A stretch of 39,934 nucleotides of DNA from Mesoplasma seiffertii ATCC 49495 (GCF_000518725.1 NZ_JAED01000010.1:1-39934), one strand, 5' to 3'; shown: positions 20,351 through 32,933, counted from the first letter of the stretch. The notes: a model not told the origin generated them from the sequence alone. Program-made: numbers and translations.

Positions 20351-23071
20351 ATGGCAAATAAAAAAATACTATTAGTAGACGGAAATTCTTTAATTTTTCG
20401 AGCATATTATGGAGCGGCATATCAAGGGTCAATTTTATCAACTTCAGCAGGAATTCCTACAAATGCAGTTTTTTCATTTGCTAGTATGCTTACAAGTTTG
20501 TTATCTAATCGTGAATACTATGATGTTAAGGTAGCATTTGATAAGGGTAAAAAAACTTTTAGACATGAGATGCTAGAAGATTATAAAGCAGGTAGAACAA
20601 AAACTCCTGATGAACTAGTACAACAATTTCCAATAGTTCGGGAATTTTTAGATGCTGCCAATATTTCATGATACGAATTAGAAAATATTGAAGCAGATGA
20701 TATTATTGGTTCATTGGCAAAAACTATTGAAACTGAAATTGCTGATTGCGATGTAGAAATTTTGACTAGTGATAAAGATATGTTTCAACTGATTTCAGAC
20801 AAAACAGTTGTTTTAATTCCGGTAAAAGGAATGAGTGATTTAAAAACTTTTGGGAAAGCAGAGCTATTTGAAAAATGATCTTGTACTCCTGAACAAGTTG
20901 TAGATTTAAAAGGTTTAATGGGGGATGCCTCAGATAACTTAAAAGGAGTTGCTGGAATTGGAGAAAAAACAGCAATTAAATTAATTACTGAATATGGCTC
21001 AATTGAAAAAATTTATGAAAATCTTGAAAATATCAAAGGGGCAGTTAAAACTAGATTAGAAGTTGATAAAGAATCAGCATTCTTATGTAAAAAAATTGCT
21101 ACAATCGCAACTGATACTCATGTTGATAATCTTGAATTTCGTAAGTTAAACTTGTCAATTAATTCGTTAGTCGAATTTTTACGAAAATACGAAATGTTTT
21201 CAATTATTAATCGTGTAAGTAATAGAGCTGAACAAATTAATAATGAAGAAAAACACCCATACCAAATTTTAGATTTTTGAAATAATGAGTTTGCTTGTGA
21301 AGAAAACTCAGTTTATGTTGAAGCATTAGAGGAAAATTATCACCGTGGCCAAATTATTGGAATTGCAATTAGTAACGAAAAAGGAAATTTCTTTATTAAT
21401 GTTTCAAACGGGGCCAAACAATTAAGTATTTTTGATTTTGAAGAACCTCAAAAGGTTTTTGATAAACAACTTAATGAATTCTTAAAAACATCTTTATATA
21501 AAAAAGCAACTTATGACATTAAACGTACAGTCACACTATTAAAAACTGCTGGATATGATGTTTCTTATGAAGGTTTCAATTATGACATGATGGTTGCTAG
21601 TTATGCTTTGAATGCCAATGTTAAATCAACATTTGTCGATCATTTAAGACTGGTATCTCCAGAATTAAATATTACTGAAGATGAGTATATTTATGGTAAA
21701 GGTGTTAAACGTACTGGAGAAATCGATTTAGAAGTCAAAGCTGAGTTTATTACTAAAAAGGCGTTGTATATCAAAAAGACAAAATCTGATGTGATTGAAA
21801 AGCTGACAGAAACTAATCAAATTGACCTTTATGAAAAAATTGATTTACCTTTTGTAGAGGTCTTATTTACGACTGAACAAAATGGAATCTTAATTGATCG
21901 CCAAGAATTAAAAACTCAAACTTTAAACATTCTTAATAAAGTTAATGAGCTAGAATTACATATGCGTGATATTTTAGGAGAACAAATTGAAGAAAGTTTT
22001 AACTTCGCATCACCAAAACAAATTCAAGACCTTTTATTTGAAAAGTTGGGATTGCCAAACTTAGCAAAAGGAAGTACAGGTAAAGAAGTCTTAGAAAAAC
22101 TTCGTACCGAACATGCGGTTGTTAACTTATTATTAGAACACCGTAAATATTCAAAACTGTATTCAACATACTTACGCGGATTTGAAAGATTTATTTTTGA
22201 AGACGGTAAAATTCACACTATTTTTAATCAGACATTAACTAATACCGGTAGACTAAGTAGTTCTGAACCAAATATTCAAAATATATCAATTCATGATCCT
22301 GCACAAAAAGAAGTTCGTAAAATTTTTGTAACCAAAGAAGACACATTATTTTATAGTTTTGATTATTCACAAATTGAACTACGAGTACTTGCACAAATGG
22401 GAAATGAACAAACGTTGATTGATATTTTCAATAATCAGCGCGATGTCCACTCAGAAGCCGCTAAAATGATTTATAAGTTGAAAGAAACTGATGAAGTATC
22501 TTCAGAAATGCGTCGAGTTGCTAAAGTTTTTAATTTTGGAATTATTTATGGACTAAGTGATTTTGGATTGTCTAACGATTTAAATATCTCAATTCCAGAA
22601 GCCAAGAATTTTATTACTGCATATTATGAAGCCTTTCCTGAAATTGCAACATTTAAAACTAAAGAAATTGAGTTCGCTAAAGCTAACGGTTATGCTTTAA
22701 CATTGGCGAACCGAAAACGTAAAATTGATGAATTAAAATCAACTAATTATCAATTACGTCAATTTGGTGAAAGAGTGGCGGTTAATATGCCAATTCAAGG
22801 AACAGCAGCTGATATTTTAAAAGTAGCGATGATCAATATTTATAATGAAATAAATAAAGCTAAGTTAGGAACTAAAATTGTTGCTCAAATTCACGATGAA
22901 ATTATCTTTGAAATTCCAAATACTGAATCTCAGCAAGCTGTGGAAATTATTATTGAAGAAATGGAATCAGCTATGCAGAAGATGTTTGAATTATTAGACC
23001 TAAATAATGAAATTAAAGTTAAATTAAGTGTTTCACAAGCAGCAGGTGAAAACTGATTTAAACTTAAATAG
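20351..23071 (+). CDS. polA: DNA polymerase I, full length
   Basis: 906 residues. The N-terminal 5'-3' exonuclease has DGNSLIFRAYYG, FDKGKKTFRHEM, EADDIIG, TSDKDMFQL and GDASDNLKGVAGIGEKTA. The middle 3'-5' exonuclease region has no DxE acidic motif and is inactive-looking. The polymerase domain has TGRLSSSEPNIQN, motif A DYSQIELR (Asp671), motif B RRVAKVFNFGIIYG and motif C QIHDEI (Asp849). Some Mollicutes, such as Mycoplasma genitalium, keep only the exonuclease part, so the full enzyme is informative. It starts 9 bp after dnaE; its TAG is embedded in the ribosome site of mutM. Confidence 0.96.
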
Positions 23072-23079
23072 GAGGAAAT

Positions 23080-23916
23080 ATGCCAGAACTACCAGAAGTC
23101 ACCACGGTTGCAAGAATTTTAAATCGTGAGATTAAAAATCTTACTATTACCGACAGTATGATTTTTTATACAAAACTTTTAAAAAATGTTGATGTTGCTG
23201 GTTTTAAAGCAGCAGTAAAAAATCAAAAAATTCTTGAAGTTACTAATCAAGCAAAATATATTGTAATTAAGTTGGAAAATCATGTGTTAATTTCTCATTT
23301 ACGCATGGAAGGAAAATGAATGATCGAAGAACCGGAATTATATAGTTATGATCAAAAACATTTAGAAGCCCAATTGGTTTTAAGCAATGGTAAATTTGCC
23401 CGTTACTATGATACTCGTAAATTTGGAACATTAGAGTTATATACTTCTGAAACTTACCAAAATAGCCCTTCTTTAGCCAAATTAGGACCAATCCCTGGAG
23501 AAATTAGAGCAACTGCAGAATATTTATATGGTAAAACCCAACGTAGTCGTAAGGCCATTAAAACTGTTTTATTAGATCAAACGGTTATTGCTGGTTTAGG
23601 AAACATTTATGTTAATGAAGTTTTATTTGCAACAAAAATTCATCCCGAGCAACCTGCTAATACTATGACATTGCAAGATTGTGAAAACTTAATGCAAGCA
23701 TCAACAAAAATTTTAACAAAAGCGATTGAACTTGGAGGAACAACAATTCACACATTTAAATCTAGTGTCGAAGTTGAAGGAAATTATCAAGAACATTTAA
23801 AAGTACATCTTCGTGCTGGTCAAGAATGTGTTAATTGCGGTTTCAAAATTGCCAAAAATTTTGTTAATGGACGAGGAACATATTACTGCCCTAATTGCCA
23901 AATTTTTAAAAAATAA
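23080..23916 (+). CDS. mutM: Formamidopyrimidine-DNA glycosylase
   Basis: 278 residues; removes 8-oxoguanine and FaPy and cuts the abasic site. MPELPEVTTV gives catalytic Pro2 (after Met removal) and Glu3. SHLRMEGKW holds the conserved Lys. AGLGNIYVNEVLF is the H2TH region, and the C-terminal zinc finger is CVNCGF...YYCPNCQ with Arg in NGRGTYYC. AGGAGG sits 8 bp before ATG. TGA 23317-23319 is Trp. It is the last gene of the run and is followed by a terminator. Coupling to polA suits base-excision repair. Confidence 0.96.
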
Positions 23917-23921
23917 TTTTG

Positions 23922-23951
23922 ACTCACACTTATTAGTGAGTTATTTTTTTT
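23922..23951 (+). terminator. Terminator after mutM
   Basis: Stem ACTCAC/GTGAGT (23922-23927, 23936-23941), loop of 8 nt, then TATTTTTTTT. Confidence 0.75.
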
Positions 23952-23981
23952 ATTTAGCAAAATTTCACCCCCAAAAACACC

Positions 23982-24014
23982 AAAGTGGAAAAGTGGAAAA
24001 GTCACATAAAGTCA
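23982..24014 (+). repeat. Four AAAGT-type direct repeats upstream of dnaB
   Basis: AAAGTGG (23982), AAAGTGG (23990), AAAGTCA (23998) and AAAGTCA (24008), phased 8, 8 and 10 bp, with AAAGGG further on. Phased AAAGTG repeats are the known operator type of MraZ in Mollicutes. Here they precede replication genes, not the dcw cluster. A near-DnaA-box TTATCAACA lies at 24070-24078. Confidence 0.5.
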
Positions 24015-24126
24015 ATGGGGTAAAGGGTTAGTAAAAAATGGCAAAAAAATATCAAAAAAAGTTTTCAATTTATCAACATTTTTAGACAAAAAAATAATAA
24101 TATCAATCTATATCGGAGGTAATAAA

Positions 24127-25404
24127 ATGATTTTTATAGATAAGAAATATACAATCAATATTACCGAGCGAATTGATGAGTTTGACCGTACTATTCTTTT
24201 AAATTTGTATCAACCAATAATCGGAAGTTCTGCTACTGGGTTGTATTTAACTTTAATTCAAGAATTTGAACTATCACAAAAAATCAATTCGATGCCATTT
24301 ACAATTGAACGTTTGTTTAATTTGACTTCTACAACAGATAAACAATTTGAACGAAACCTTAAAAAACTAGAAGCTTTAAAATTAGTCAAAACGTTAATTG
24401 CAAAAGCAACAGGTGATTGCAAATTTAATATTCTAGCACCGCTATCGCCAAAAGACTTTTTTGCTAATGAAGTATTTAATAAAACATTAAGTAAAAAACT
24501 GGGTGAAGAAAATTATGAGGCGACAAAATTTATTTTTAAAGAACGTTCTTCAAAACGCAATGAAGAAGACTTTGAAGAAGTTTCAGTTGACTTTGCTGAG
24601 ATCTTTGAAGAAGAGTTTAATACAATTACTAAGACAACCAATAACATGGCGTTATTTACTGCACCGAGTTCAAAATCAAAAAGAGCTAAGTTATGCCAAA
24701 AGCTGTTAGATTTAGACAAAGTTGCTGAACTAATTTATCAAGAAAATATTGTGATGGATTTTGAAGATGAATATACCGCTAATTTACTAAGTACTGCTTT
24801 AGCAGTACGATCATTTAGTGAATCACAAATTGCCGAGATGATTATTACTAGTTATAGCTTTGAAAATCGTGAAATTAATGAGAAGATTTTTGAAATTGAA
24901 GTTTTAAAAGCTTTAAAGGCCTCAAAAGGTTTACGAGAAATAACTTTAGGATTATCTCCAGCTGAAGTTAAAAAAGCTGAAGAGATGAGTTTTTATGATT
25001 GAGAAACTTATTATGAAATGTTAACAAATTCTTTACCAAGTTCAATTATTAAAAATGGAATTAGAGATATAATAAATAAGTACAAATCAACTAAAGGAGT
25101 AATCAATTGCTTAATGGAATTTTCGTTTTTAAAAAATGAAGGAAAAGTTATTGTCAACTATATTTCTAAAATTGCGCAAACTCTTTATGAAGAAAACTTA
25201 AATTCAGCGCAGCAAGTAATGGCCTTTTTAAAGGGAGCTAATAAAACTGCTAAGCGAGTTAAAAAGTCAGAGACAATTGTTAAAACATCAACTGTTTTAA
25301 CTTCTCAAACAACCGATATGGAATTTGAAAAGTTTGATTTTAAACAATATGAAAATGAAGAATTAACTGATAATGATATTTTAATAATTGCCAATAATAT
25401 GTAA
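24127..25404 (+). CDS. dnaB: Replication initiation/membrane attachment protein DnaB (Firmicutes type)
   Basis: 425 residues, helical, with the DnaB/DnaD-like winged-helix N-terminus (ERIDEFDRTILLNLYQPIIG) and a C-terminal DnaD-like region (ITLGLSPAEVKKAEE; LPSSIIKNGIRDIIN; KVIVNYISKIA). In B. subtilis DnaB works with DnaD and DnaI to load the replicative helicase at the origin. The call rests mainly on these patterns and on dnaI being 10 bp downstream, as in Firmicutes. ATG 24127 follows CGGAGG. TGA 25000-25002 is Trp. Confidence 0.85.
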
Positions 25405-25414
25405 AGGAGTAAGT

Positions 25415-26317
25415 ATGAATAATCAACTAGCAGTTTTCAAAAAAAATGCAGTTATTCAAGAATTAATTTCATCGCATCAAATAAGCGATGAAATTTTGTC
25501 GTTAAATGAACCAATCTTAGATGATTTTGTAAATACTTATATTCAATGTGAACCAGGCCCTTTAAAGAAGTGTCGTCAAGCTACAAAAGGATATACAAAA
25601 ACATTAGAGTTTACAAATGGACGTTTTTATATCAAACTTAAGAAATGTGCGCATTGGTTAACTGAAAATAAAAATTATGAAATGAAACAACACTTTATTT
25701 ATCTTGATTATGATTTGGATGGTTTTGATTTTACAATTCCGGAATATTTATTAGATGTTGAAAAAAACGCCGAGTTATTTACTAAAGATGAAATTGAAAA
25801 ACGTAAGATTTTTTTAAAAGACGCGTTAACACGTTTGCAAAAAGGGTATTCAAAGGGAGTTTATTTATACGGAGAACCAGGAATTGGGAAGACGACTTTA
25901 ATTAAGGTTCTTGCTAACCATGCAGCTTTTAAAAACTATAGTGTTGCTTTTGCCAATGTTGGAAATTTAATTAATTCAGAGAAAAACTCTTGATCAGAAA
26001 CAAATAAGAAAGCGAAGAATAATCAGTTCATTGCTAAATTTAAAAAAACCGATGTTTTGTTTTTAGATGATATCGGTGGTGAATCAGTGTCTAACTGATG
26101 AAGAGATGATTTTTTGTTTACAATTTTAAATTATCGTATGGAACACAAAAAAATAACATTTTTCACTTCAAATTTTTCAATGGAAGAATTAAAAGAAAAC
26201 TATGTTATTAAAAGTGATAACTCAGCTATTGAAAAAATTAAGCAAAATCGCTTTATGGAACGAATTCGTACTTTAGCAGTTAGCTTTGAATTAAAGGGTA
26301 AGAACCATAGAAAGTAA
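25415..26317 (+). CDS. dnaI: Helicase loader DnaI (DnaC-like AAA+ ATPase)
   Basis: 300 residues. The N-terminal helicase-interaction region has a Cys-rich patch (IQCEPGPLKKCRQ; KLKKCAHW), consistent with the zinc-binding N-domain of DnaI. The AAA+ core has Walker A GEPGIGKTT (from residue 153), Walker B VLFLDDIGGE, sensor I FFTSNFS and an Arg-finger region (NRFMERIRTLA). ATG 25415 has AAAGGAG 6 bp away. TGA codons at 25991 and 26096-26101 encode Trp; one Trp is TGG. It pairs with dnaB. Confidence 0.93.
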
Positions 26318-26318
26318 G

Positions 26319-26367
26319 GGGGATATTTACTCAAATATTTCCTTTTTTTTCAAAAAAAGCATATAAT
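26319..26367 (+). promoter_or_regulatory. dnaI terminator and gap promoter
   Basis: An imperfect hairpin (GGATATTT/AAATATTTCC, 26320-26342) with eight T's (26343-26350) ends the dnaB-dnaI unit. TATAAT at 26362-26367 is the likely -10 of gap, 32 bp before its ATG. No good -35. Confidence 0.55.
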
Positions 26368-26399
26368 TAATTTATATATAAGAGAGGGAAAAACACAAA

Positions 26400-27413
<1,014 letters not shown>

Positions 27414-27440
27414 TTTCCAAAGATTACAATTAATAAAATT

Positions 27441-27461
27441 AACAGCTACGGCTGTTTTTTT
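27441..27461 (+). terminator. Terminator after gap
   Basis: Stem AACAGC/GCTGTT around a TACG tetraloop, then TTTTT. The 163-bp gap-pgk spacer holds nothing else clear. Confidence 0.85.
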
Positions 27462-27576
27462 ATTTTTAAATCTAGAGAACAAGATTTGTTAATTTGAATT
27501 AAAGTTATTTATCAAAAAAGACCTTAAATGAGTTAAAATTATTAAGAATGATATTTTTAAGAAAGAAGGACAAAAT

Positions 27577-28785
27577 ATGAATTATAACCAAAAGAAAACT
27601 TTAAATGATATTGAAGTTAATGGTAAAACTGTTTTAGTTCGTGTTGATTTTAACGTGCCATTAAAAGATGGTGTGATTACTGACGATAACCGTATTCAAG
27701 CGGCGTTACCAACAATCAAACACTTAGTTAAAAACGGAGCTAAAATTGTATTATTTTCACACTTATCAAGAATTAAAAGTGAAGAAGATAAAGCAACTAA
27801 ATCTTTAGCACCAGTTGCAAAAAGATTAGCTGAAGTTTTAGGACAAGCAGTTAAATTTGTGCCTCAAACAAGAGGAAGCGAATTAGAAGCAGCTATTAAA
27901 GGTTTAGAAGCTGGACAAGTATTACTATTTGAAAACACTCGTTTTGAAGATGTTAAAGATGGTGAAGTTGTTAAAGCTGAATCTAAAAATGCTCCAGAAT
28001 TAGGAAAATACTGAGCTTCATTAGGAGATGTTTTTGTAAATGATGCTTTTGGAACTGCTCACCGTGCGCATGCTTCAAACGTAGGAATTTCAGAAAACAT
28101 TAGTGAATCTGCATTAGGATTTTTAGTTCAATCTGAAATTGAAATGTTAGGTAAAGGAATTGATACTCCTGAACGTCCTTTCGTAGCAATTTTAGGAGGA
28201 GCAAAAGTTTCTGATAAAATTGGAGTTATTGATCACTTATTAACTAAAGTTGACAAAATTTTAGTTGGTGGAGGAATGACTTATACATTCATGAAAGCAT
28301 TGGGACACGAAATCGGAGCTTCATTATTAGAAGAAGATAAAGTTGAATTAGCAAAAACTTATTTAGAAAAAGCTAATGGAAAAATTATCTTACCAATCGA
28401 TTCAGCATGTGCACCATCATTTGCTGATGTTGAACCAACATTTTGTGGATTAGATGTTCCTGCAGGATTAATGGGATTAGATATTGGACCTAAAACAATT
28501 GAATTATTCCAAAAAGAATTAGCTGGAGCAAAAACTGTTGTTTGAAATGGACCAATGGGAGTTTCAGAATTTGAAAACTTTAAAGCTGGAACTGTTGCTG
28601 TTTGTGAATCAGCTGCTAAATTAGACAACGCCTTTACTTTAATTGGTGGAGGAGATTCTGCTGCTGCTGCAATTAAGTTAGGATTCAGAGATGATTTCTC
28701 ATGAATCTCAACAGGAGGGGGAGCTTCACTACAATATATGGAAGGTAAAGCTTTACCAGGTATTGAAGCAATTTCTAACAAGTAA
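27577..28785 (+). CDS. pgk: Phosphoglycerate kinase
   Basis: 402 residues; makes ATP from 1,3-bisphosphoglycerate. [11 protein letters not shown] at the N-terminus, [53 protein letters not shown] and the Gly-rich GGGDSAAA near the C-terminus are diagnostic. ATG 27577 follows AAGAAGGA. All Trp codons are TGA. Own terminator after. Confidence 0.97.
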
Positions 28786-28800
28786 TTATCATATTAACCA

Positions 28801-28832
28801 AAAAATGAATTTCTTACGAAATTCATTTTTTT
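28801..28832 (+). terminator. Terminator after pgk
   Basis: A 13-bp stem (28801-28813 with 28818-28830), loop TTAC, then T's. Confidence 0.85.
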
Positions 28833-28904
28833 AATCTTTGGAATTGAAGGATCTTAGAATTAAGAAATCTTATTTTAGATACTTAAAGACGAGAGTTATT
28901 CTTG

Positions 28905-28910
28905 TATAAT
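28905..28910 (+). promoter_or_regulatory. -10 box of the membrane protein/KAP-like NTPase locus
   Basis: TATAAT, 25 bp before the ATG, with a poor -35 (CTTAAA at 28882-28887, spacer 17). Confidence 0.5.
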
Positions 28911-28934
28911 TAATTATTGAATGGAGTGAATAAA

Positions 28935-29639
28935 ATGTTTAATGGTAAGCTAAAAGCCGAAGACGGAGCGATCGTAATTATTTTAATAATATTTATTGCT
29001 CTGCTAATTTTATCAATGATAGTAGGTAAGCTAATAATTTATATTTATGGAAAGATGAGCAAAACTGCATTATCAGGAGAAGAGGTTTTAGAGCGTTTAA
29101 AGCATGCTCGTAGTCAAGAAAGATTAACTGTAGAAGTTACCAAACGAAACTATGTTAGCGCTTTGTTTAGATACAAACGTCAAACTGATACTTTGAAAGT
29201 TTCTCAAACAAATTATAAGCAAACAAATTTACAAAGTGTTTTTGAAATTCTTAATGCCTTTGATCAAATGGAAGAGTACAAAACTAATAGCAAAGAAAGT
29301 TCATGACAACTAAAAGGACTTATCGGTTTATTTAGCTTGGCAATTTTAACTTTGATTGGAGTTGCCTTGATTATTATCTTTGTGCCTCATGAAAATAACC
29401 CTAATAAAGTTAATACAGCAATACCTTTTGGATGGGCATTCGCTTTAGAGGTTTTATCAGTGTTTGGATGAATGGTTTCGGTATTAGTGTTTTTATGATG
29501 AATTAATATTATTCAAAATAAAAAGAATAATCTTTTAGAAATGGCAAAACCAATTCTGACAACTACTGAATATATCAAGTTTAGAAAAATGTTATCAATT
29601 TGATTGTATGTTCCAATGTCATCAAGAGTTTTGGTGTAA
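28935..29639 (+). CDS. Membrane protein of unknown function, upstream partner of KAP-like NTPase
   Basis: 234 residues. One long hydrophobic span lies near the N-terminus (about 12-36). A basic, Gln-rich cytoplasmic segment of about 90 residues follows, then two further spans (about 127-150 and 163-190) and a hydrophilic tail. ATG 28935 follows GGAG; an in-frame ATG at 28917 has no ribosome site. Trp codons are mostly TGA, one TGG. It ends 34 bp before the NTPase gene on the same strand with no terminator between, so the two are probably one operon. No family recognised; it may be an effector or anchor for the NTPase. Confidence 0.75.
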
Positions 29640-29673
29640 CAGTAGAAATGTATAGAAGGATTAACTAAAAAGT

Positions 29674-31881
29674 ATGTGAAAAATTTGTAATAAGGCCAAA
29701 GATGATAATTGGGATAGTCAAGTAGAACTGGAGCCCTCTGTTCCAATATTATCGATTGATTCAGACTATCAATTATCGATTGATGATTTTCAAGGAGATA
29801 GTCTTGGTAGACCTATACTTATTTCTGGTGAGCCAGGTTTAGGTAAAACACATATTATTAATAGATTTTTAGAAAAGACTCGGGGTAGTTTAAAAGAGAT
29901 TCGAGATAATAATGAAGAAGTTAAAATCAATGTTGAGTATATCAGCTGCAAGTCTTTTTTAGATACAATCAATGAACAAAAAGAGGACTATTTTAAAGTA
30001 TTTATGAGTAAAGTTGTAGGTCAAATCAAGGGATCTCAAAAGCGAAGCACTGACTATGTAGATCGAAAGTTTGTTCTTACTTCAATTCTCTCACTAATTG
30101 AGTTTAGCTTGATATCGGCATTTGTGGACGTTTTGCTTTCAGATTTAAGAGAAGATGTTATCGAACTATATTGTACTTTACTAAGCCTTATATTAATATT
30201 CCTTTTTATAAATACTATCTTTTTTATTCGTGAAATTTGGAGAATTAAAAACTGGTCTGATTATCGAGAGCAGTTGAAAAAAGCTACAAGTAAAAGTAAA
30301 AACAGTAAGACCATAGTTATTTTTGACGAAATTAACCGCTTAGTTCTTCTAAAAAATCAATCTCTAGTGGAAGTAGAAAAAAAATTCATAAAGGAAATAA
30401 GTTCTATCAAAAGCAAAAACTTAATTTTTGTTTTTGTGACTTCTGAAAAGGTTATTGAGGACATAGATAACGAAGAATCCGATTTTTCTTTCAAATATTT
30501 TTGAAAAGTATTTAAAGTGGAAAAAAGCGATAAAATTATTCAAAAATTAGTTGAAGAAAACATCAAAAGCCGTAGTTTATATAAAAGTATAGAAGATGAA
30601 ATTACTTCGCTACTTGTAAATGTATTTGAAAATTTAAACTATAGGCTATTAAAGATGTGTTTAACACATTTTGATAATATCCAATATGAAGAGATAAATA
30701 CTAAATATTTTGACTTGCACTCTTTTGTTATTATTCACATATTAAAGTCTCTTAATTATACAAGTACGAACTTTGGTATAGTAAATAAAAAGATGACTAC
30801 ATTTTATAGCTATAATTCTTTTTTAAATATTAATGATATTGCAATGATATCTGAGGTTTTTTATGACAAAATTTATTATGCTATGCAATCTTGGAGTTCT
30901 ATTGAACAAGATTGAAAAAATTTTACTGATGCGAACAAAGCAAAAGCTTCTTTTTCAAATTCATCACAAAATAATTGTTTCACAAAAAGCAAGTATTTGA
31001 TAAGTTTGATGCAAGATTACAAATCGTCTAATTTTGAAAGTAGCGAAAAAGTTGAAAAAATTAGAAAAGTTTATTCTGTGCTTATGAAAAATAAAATAGC
31101 ATCGTATAGTATTCCTAAGTCTATGAGTTTTTTAGATGAATATGATCCTTTCGCTAAAAAAATCTATTCATTTGAAAGGGGATATTCTCACTTTATTATC
31201 TATAATTTTGAGTATTTTTTAAAGCTAATTAAAATTGACAATTTTGAATCAGTAATAGAAAACAGAAAAAACCAAGATTATTGAATTTTTGCATGAATTT
31301 TTCATAAATTCAACAGTTGTTCTGATTCAATCGAAGAGATTAACTTTGTAAAAAATATGTTTGATGTTTTTTCAAAAACCAAATATGATATTGGATTGGT
31401 AGAGTTTTTTCTTTCCTTATACTTCGCAAAAACATGAAAAAGAATAACAGAAATAGAAGTCAAAGATTTCCCTATTATCAAATATGAAACCATTAAATAT
31501 GGATATACTTTACCTGCGGAAGCATGTGTAAAAAAAGGGGAACTTATCAAAAAAGTAAAATCTCTCAGCTCAAATGAACAAAAGTGGTTAGATGTCGTTC
31601 ACAGATTTTATGAATACTCTGATCATAGATTTAAATTTAGTGACTTATTTTGAGAGTTGGTTTATTGCTCTAATAATGATGATGAAAAAAAAGAAATTAT
31701 TGATTTTTTCTTAGATATAGGAATGAAAAAAGATGAACTCTTGCTTTTATTAAAGAATGAAAGTAATAAAGGATTACTTAACATTGAGGAACAAAAAGAG
31801 CATTATACATTAGAGCAAGTTCATGATATGAAGAAAAAAATTCGTAAAAACATGGAATGACTTTGCAAAGTCTATGCGTAG
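29674..31881 (+). CDS. KAP-like membrane P-loop NTPase
   Basis: 735 residues under code 4. Walker A GEPGLGKT is at 52-59. Two hydrophobic spans (about 133-155 and 166-185) lie between it and Walker B IVIFDEINRL (Asp218-Glu219). Membrane spans inserted between Walker A and B are the hallmark of KAP NTPases (Kidins220/ARMS and the phage-exclusion protein PifA). A helical C-terminal region of about 500 residues is Lys-, Phe- and Tyr-rich and not recognised. By my count 5 of 13 Trp codons are TGG, against none or one per gene in the neighbours, and codon use is less biased. ATG 29674 has AGAAGGA 13 bp upstream, longer than usual. Role unknown; defence or membrane stress is possible. An STAND or other AAA-like NTPase is the alternative. 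Confidence 0.7.
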
Positions 31882-31897
31882 AAGGTAACTATACAAC

Positions 31898-31950
31898 AAA
31901 AATACTCCAAGAATGCAGTAAAGCATGACTCGGAGTATTTTTAATTTTTA
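31898..31950. terminator. Bidirectional terminator after the KAP-like gene
   Basis: An 11-bp stem AAAAATACTCC/GGAGTATTTTT (31898-31908, 31932-31942) with an inner ATGC/GCAT stem and T's after. It is shared with the convergent membrane protein gene. Confidence 0.8.
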
Positions 31951-31953
31951 TAA

Positions 31954-32901
31954 CTATCTTGCTTGTTTTTGATCTTCAACTCTGGCAATGTTTTCATTGT
32001 ATTTAATAACAACACGACCGTCGCGAGCTCAAATTCCTGCAATACATTCAACTGAAATTCTAACAATCATCATCACATAGTAGAATGTAAAGACAACGTT
32101 TGCTAAAGCTCACATGATAGCGAATGCTTTCATGAATCCACTTTCTTGACCGATTTTTTGGAATAGATCAGCAATTGCCCCTAAAAGTCTAATAATTGAA
32201 ATAACAATTAATCATACTAATTCTAATGTTGCTACAACTAAAAACATAATTGCAACAGCGTTCATTAGTTTACTTGCAGTAGTATTACCGTCAAAAATTT
32301 CTTGTTTATTTCCACCATAAAATGTCAATACTCCAATTGCTCCTAAAGTTGTTAAAGCAATCAAAATTATGAAAGTTACTAATCCACCAGTGTTTGCTAA
32401 TAAGTCAGCAAAACTAATTCCGCTTGCTCCAAGAGTACTTGTCAATGTTGCTAACAAGAATCCTCCTAGTCCAAGAGCTCCACCAACCAACATTGTTAGT
32501 CCTAAAACTCTTGATAAGAATCAACGAGGTTTAACTGTTGAAACAGTTTCCATATTTCTAAATTGAGTTAATACAAAAGGAGTTAAGAATCCTCCTAGAG
32601 TTAATGATAAAACTGCTAAGATATAACGATTGGCAATTATTTCTTGATCATCGTTTTCTTTAACAAATTTACAAATAACAATAGCTGTATAAACTGTTTT
32701 TCATACCATGTATAAACATATTGCTAAAACAATACTTCATAAAATTTTGGTTTGCACAAAATTTGGGTCCTCTATGCTTAAACGTTTTAACTCGTCGTTA
32801 ATAAAGTAAAAAGCTACAATTAGTCCGATTACGGCAATTACGGTTCCAATAATTTGGGCAAAAATAATAAACCCACGTGGAACTATACTTTGATTTCTCA
32901 T
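31954..32901 (-). CDS. Polytopic membrane protein of unknown function
   Basis: 315 residues with about six hydrophobic spans. It is Gly- and Ala-rich in the middle (LGLTMLVGGALGLGGFLLAT) and has a charged C-terminal tail ending VEDQKQAR. ATG 32899-32901 follows GGAGAG. TGA Trp codons lie at several sites. It is monocistronic, between the RNase J terminator and the KAP-like terminator. No motif allows a function to be named; such proteins are common lineage-specific genes in the Spiroplasma group. Confidence 0.8.
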
Positions 32902-32927
32902 ATTTTCTCTCCTTTCGTAATCATACT

Positions 32928-32933
32928 AATTAT
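32928..32933 (-). promoter_or_regulatory. -10 box of the 31954-32901 gene
   Basis: TATAAT on the minus strand, 26 bp before the ATG. No clear -35. Confidence 0.45.

Noticed and set aside
24070-24078. DnaA box and a possible origin near dnaB
   Set aside because: One near-match (TTATCAACA) only, no cluster, no dnaA or dnaN nearby.
28359-28781. 140-codon minus-strand ORF inside pgk
   Set aside because: Antisense shadow of a strongly conserved, codon-biased gene, with no ribosome site.
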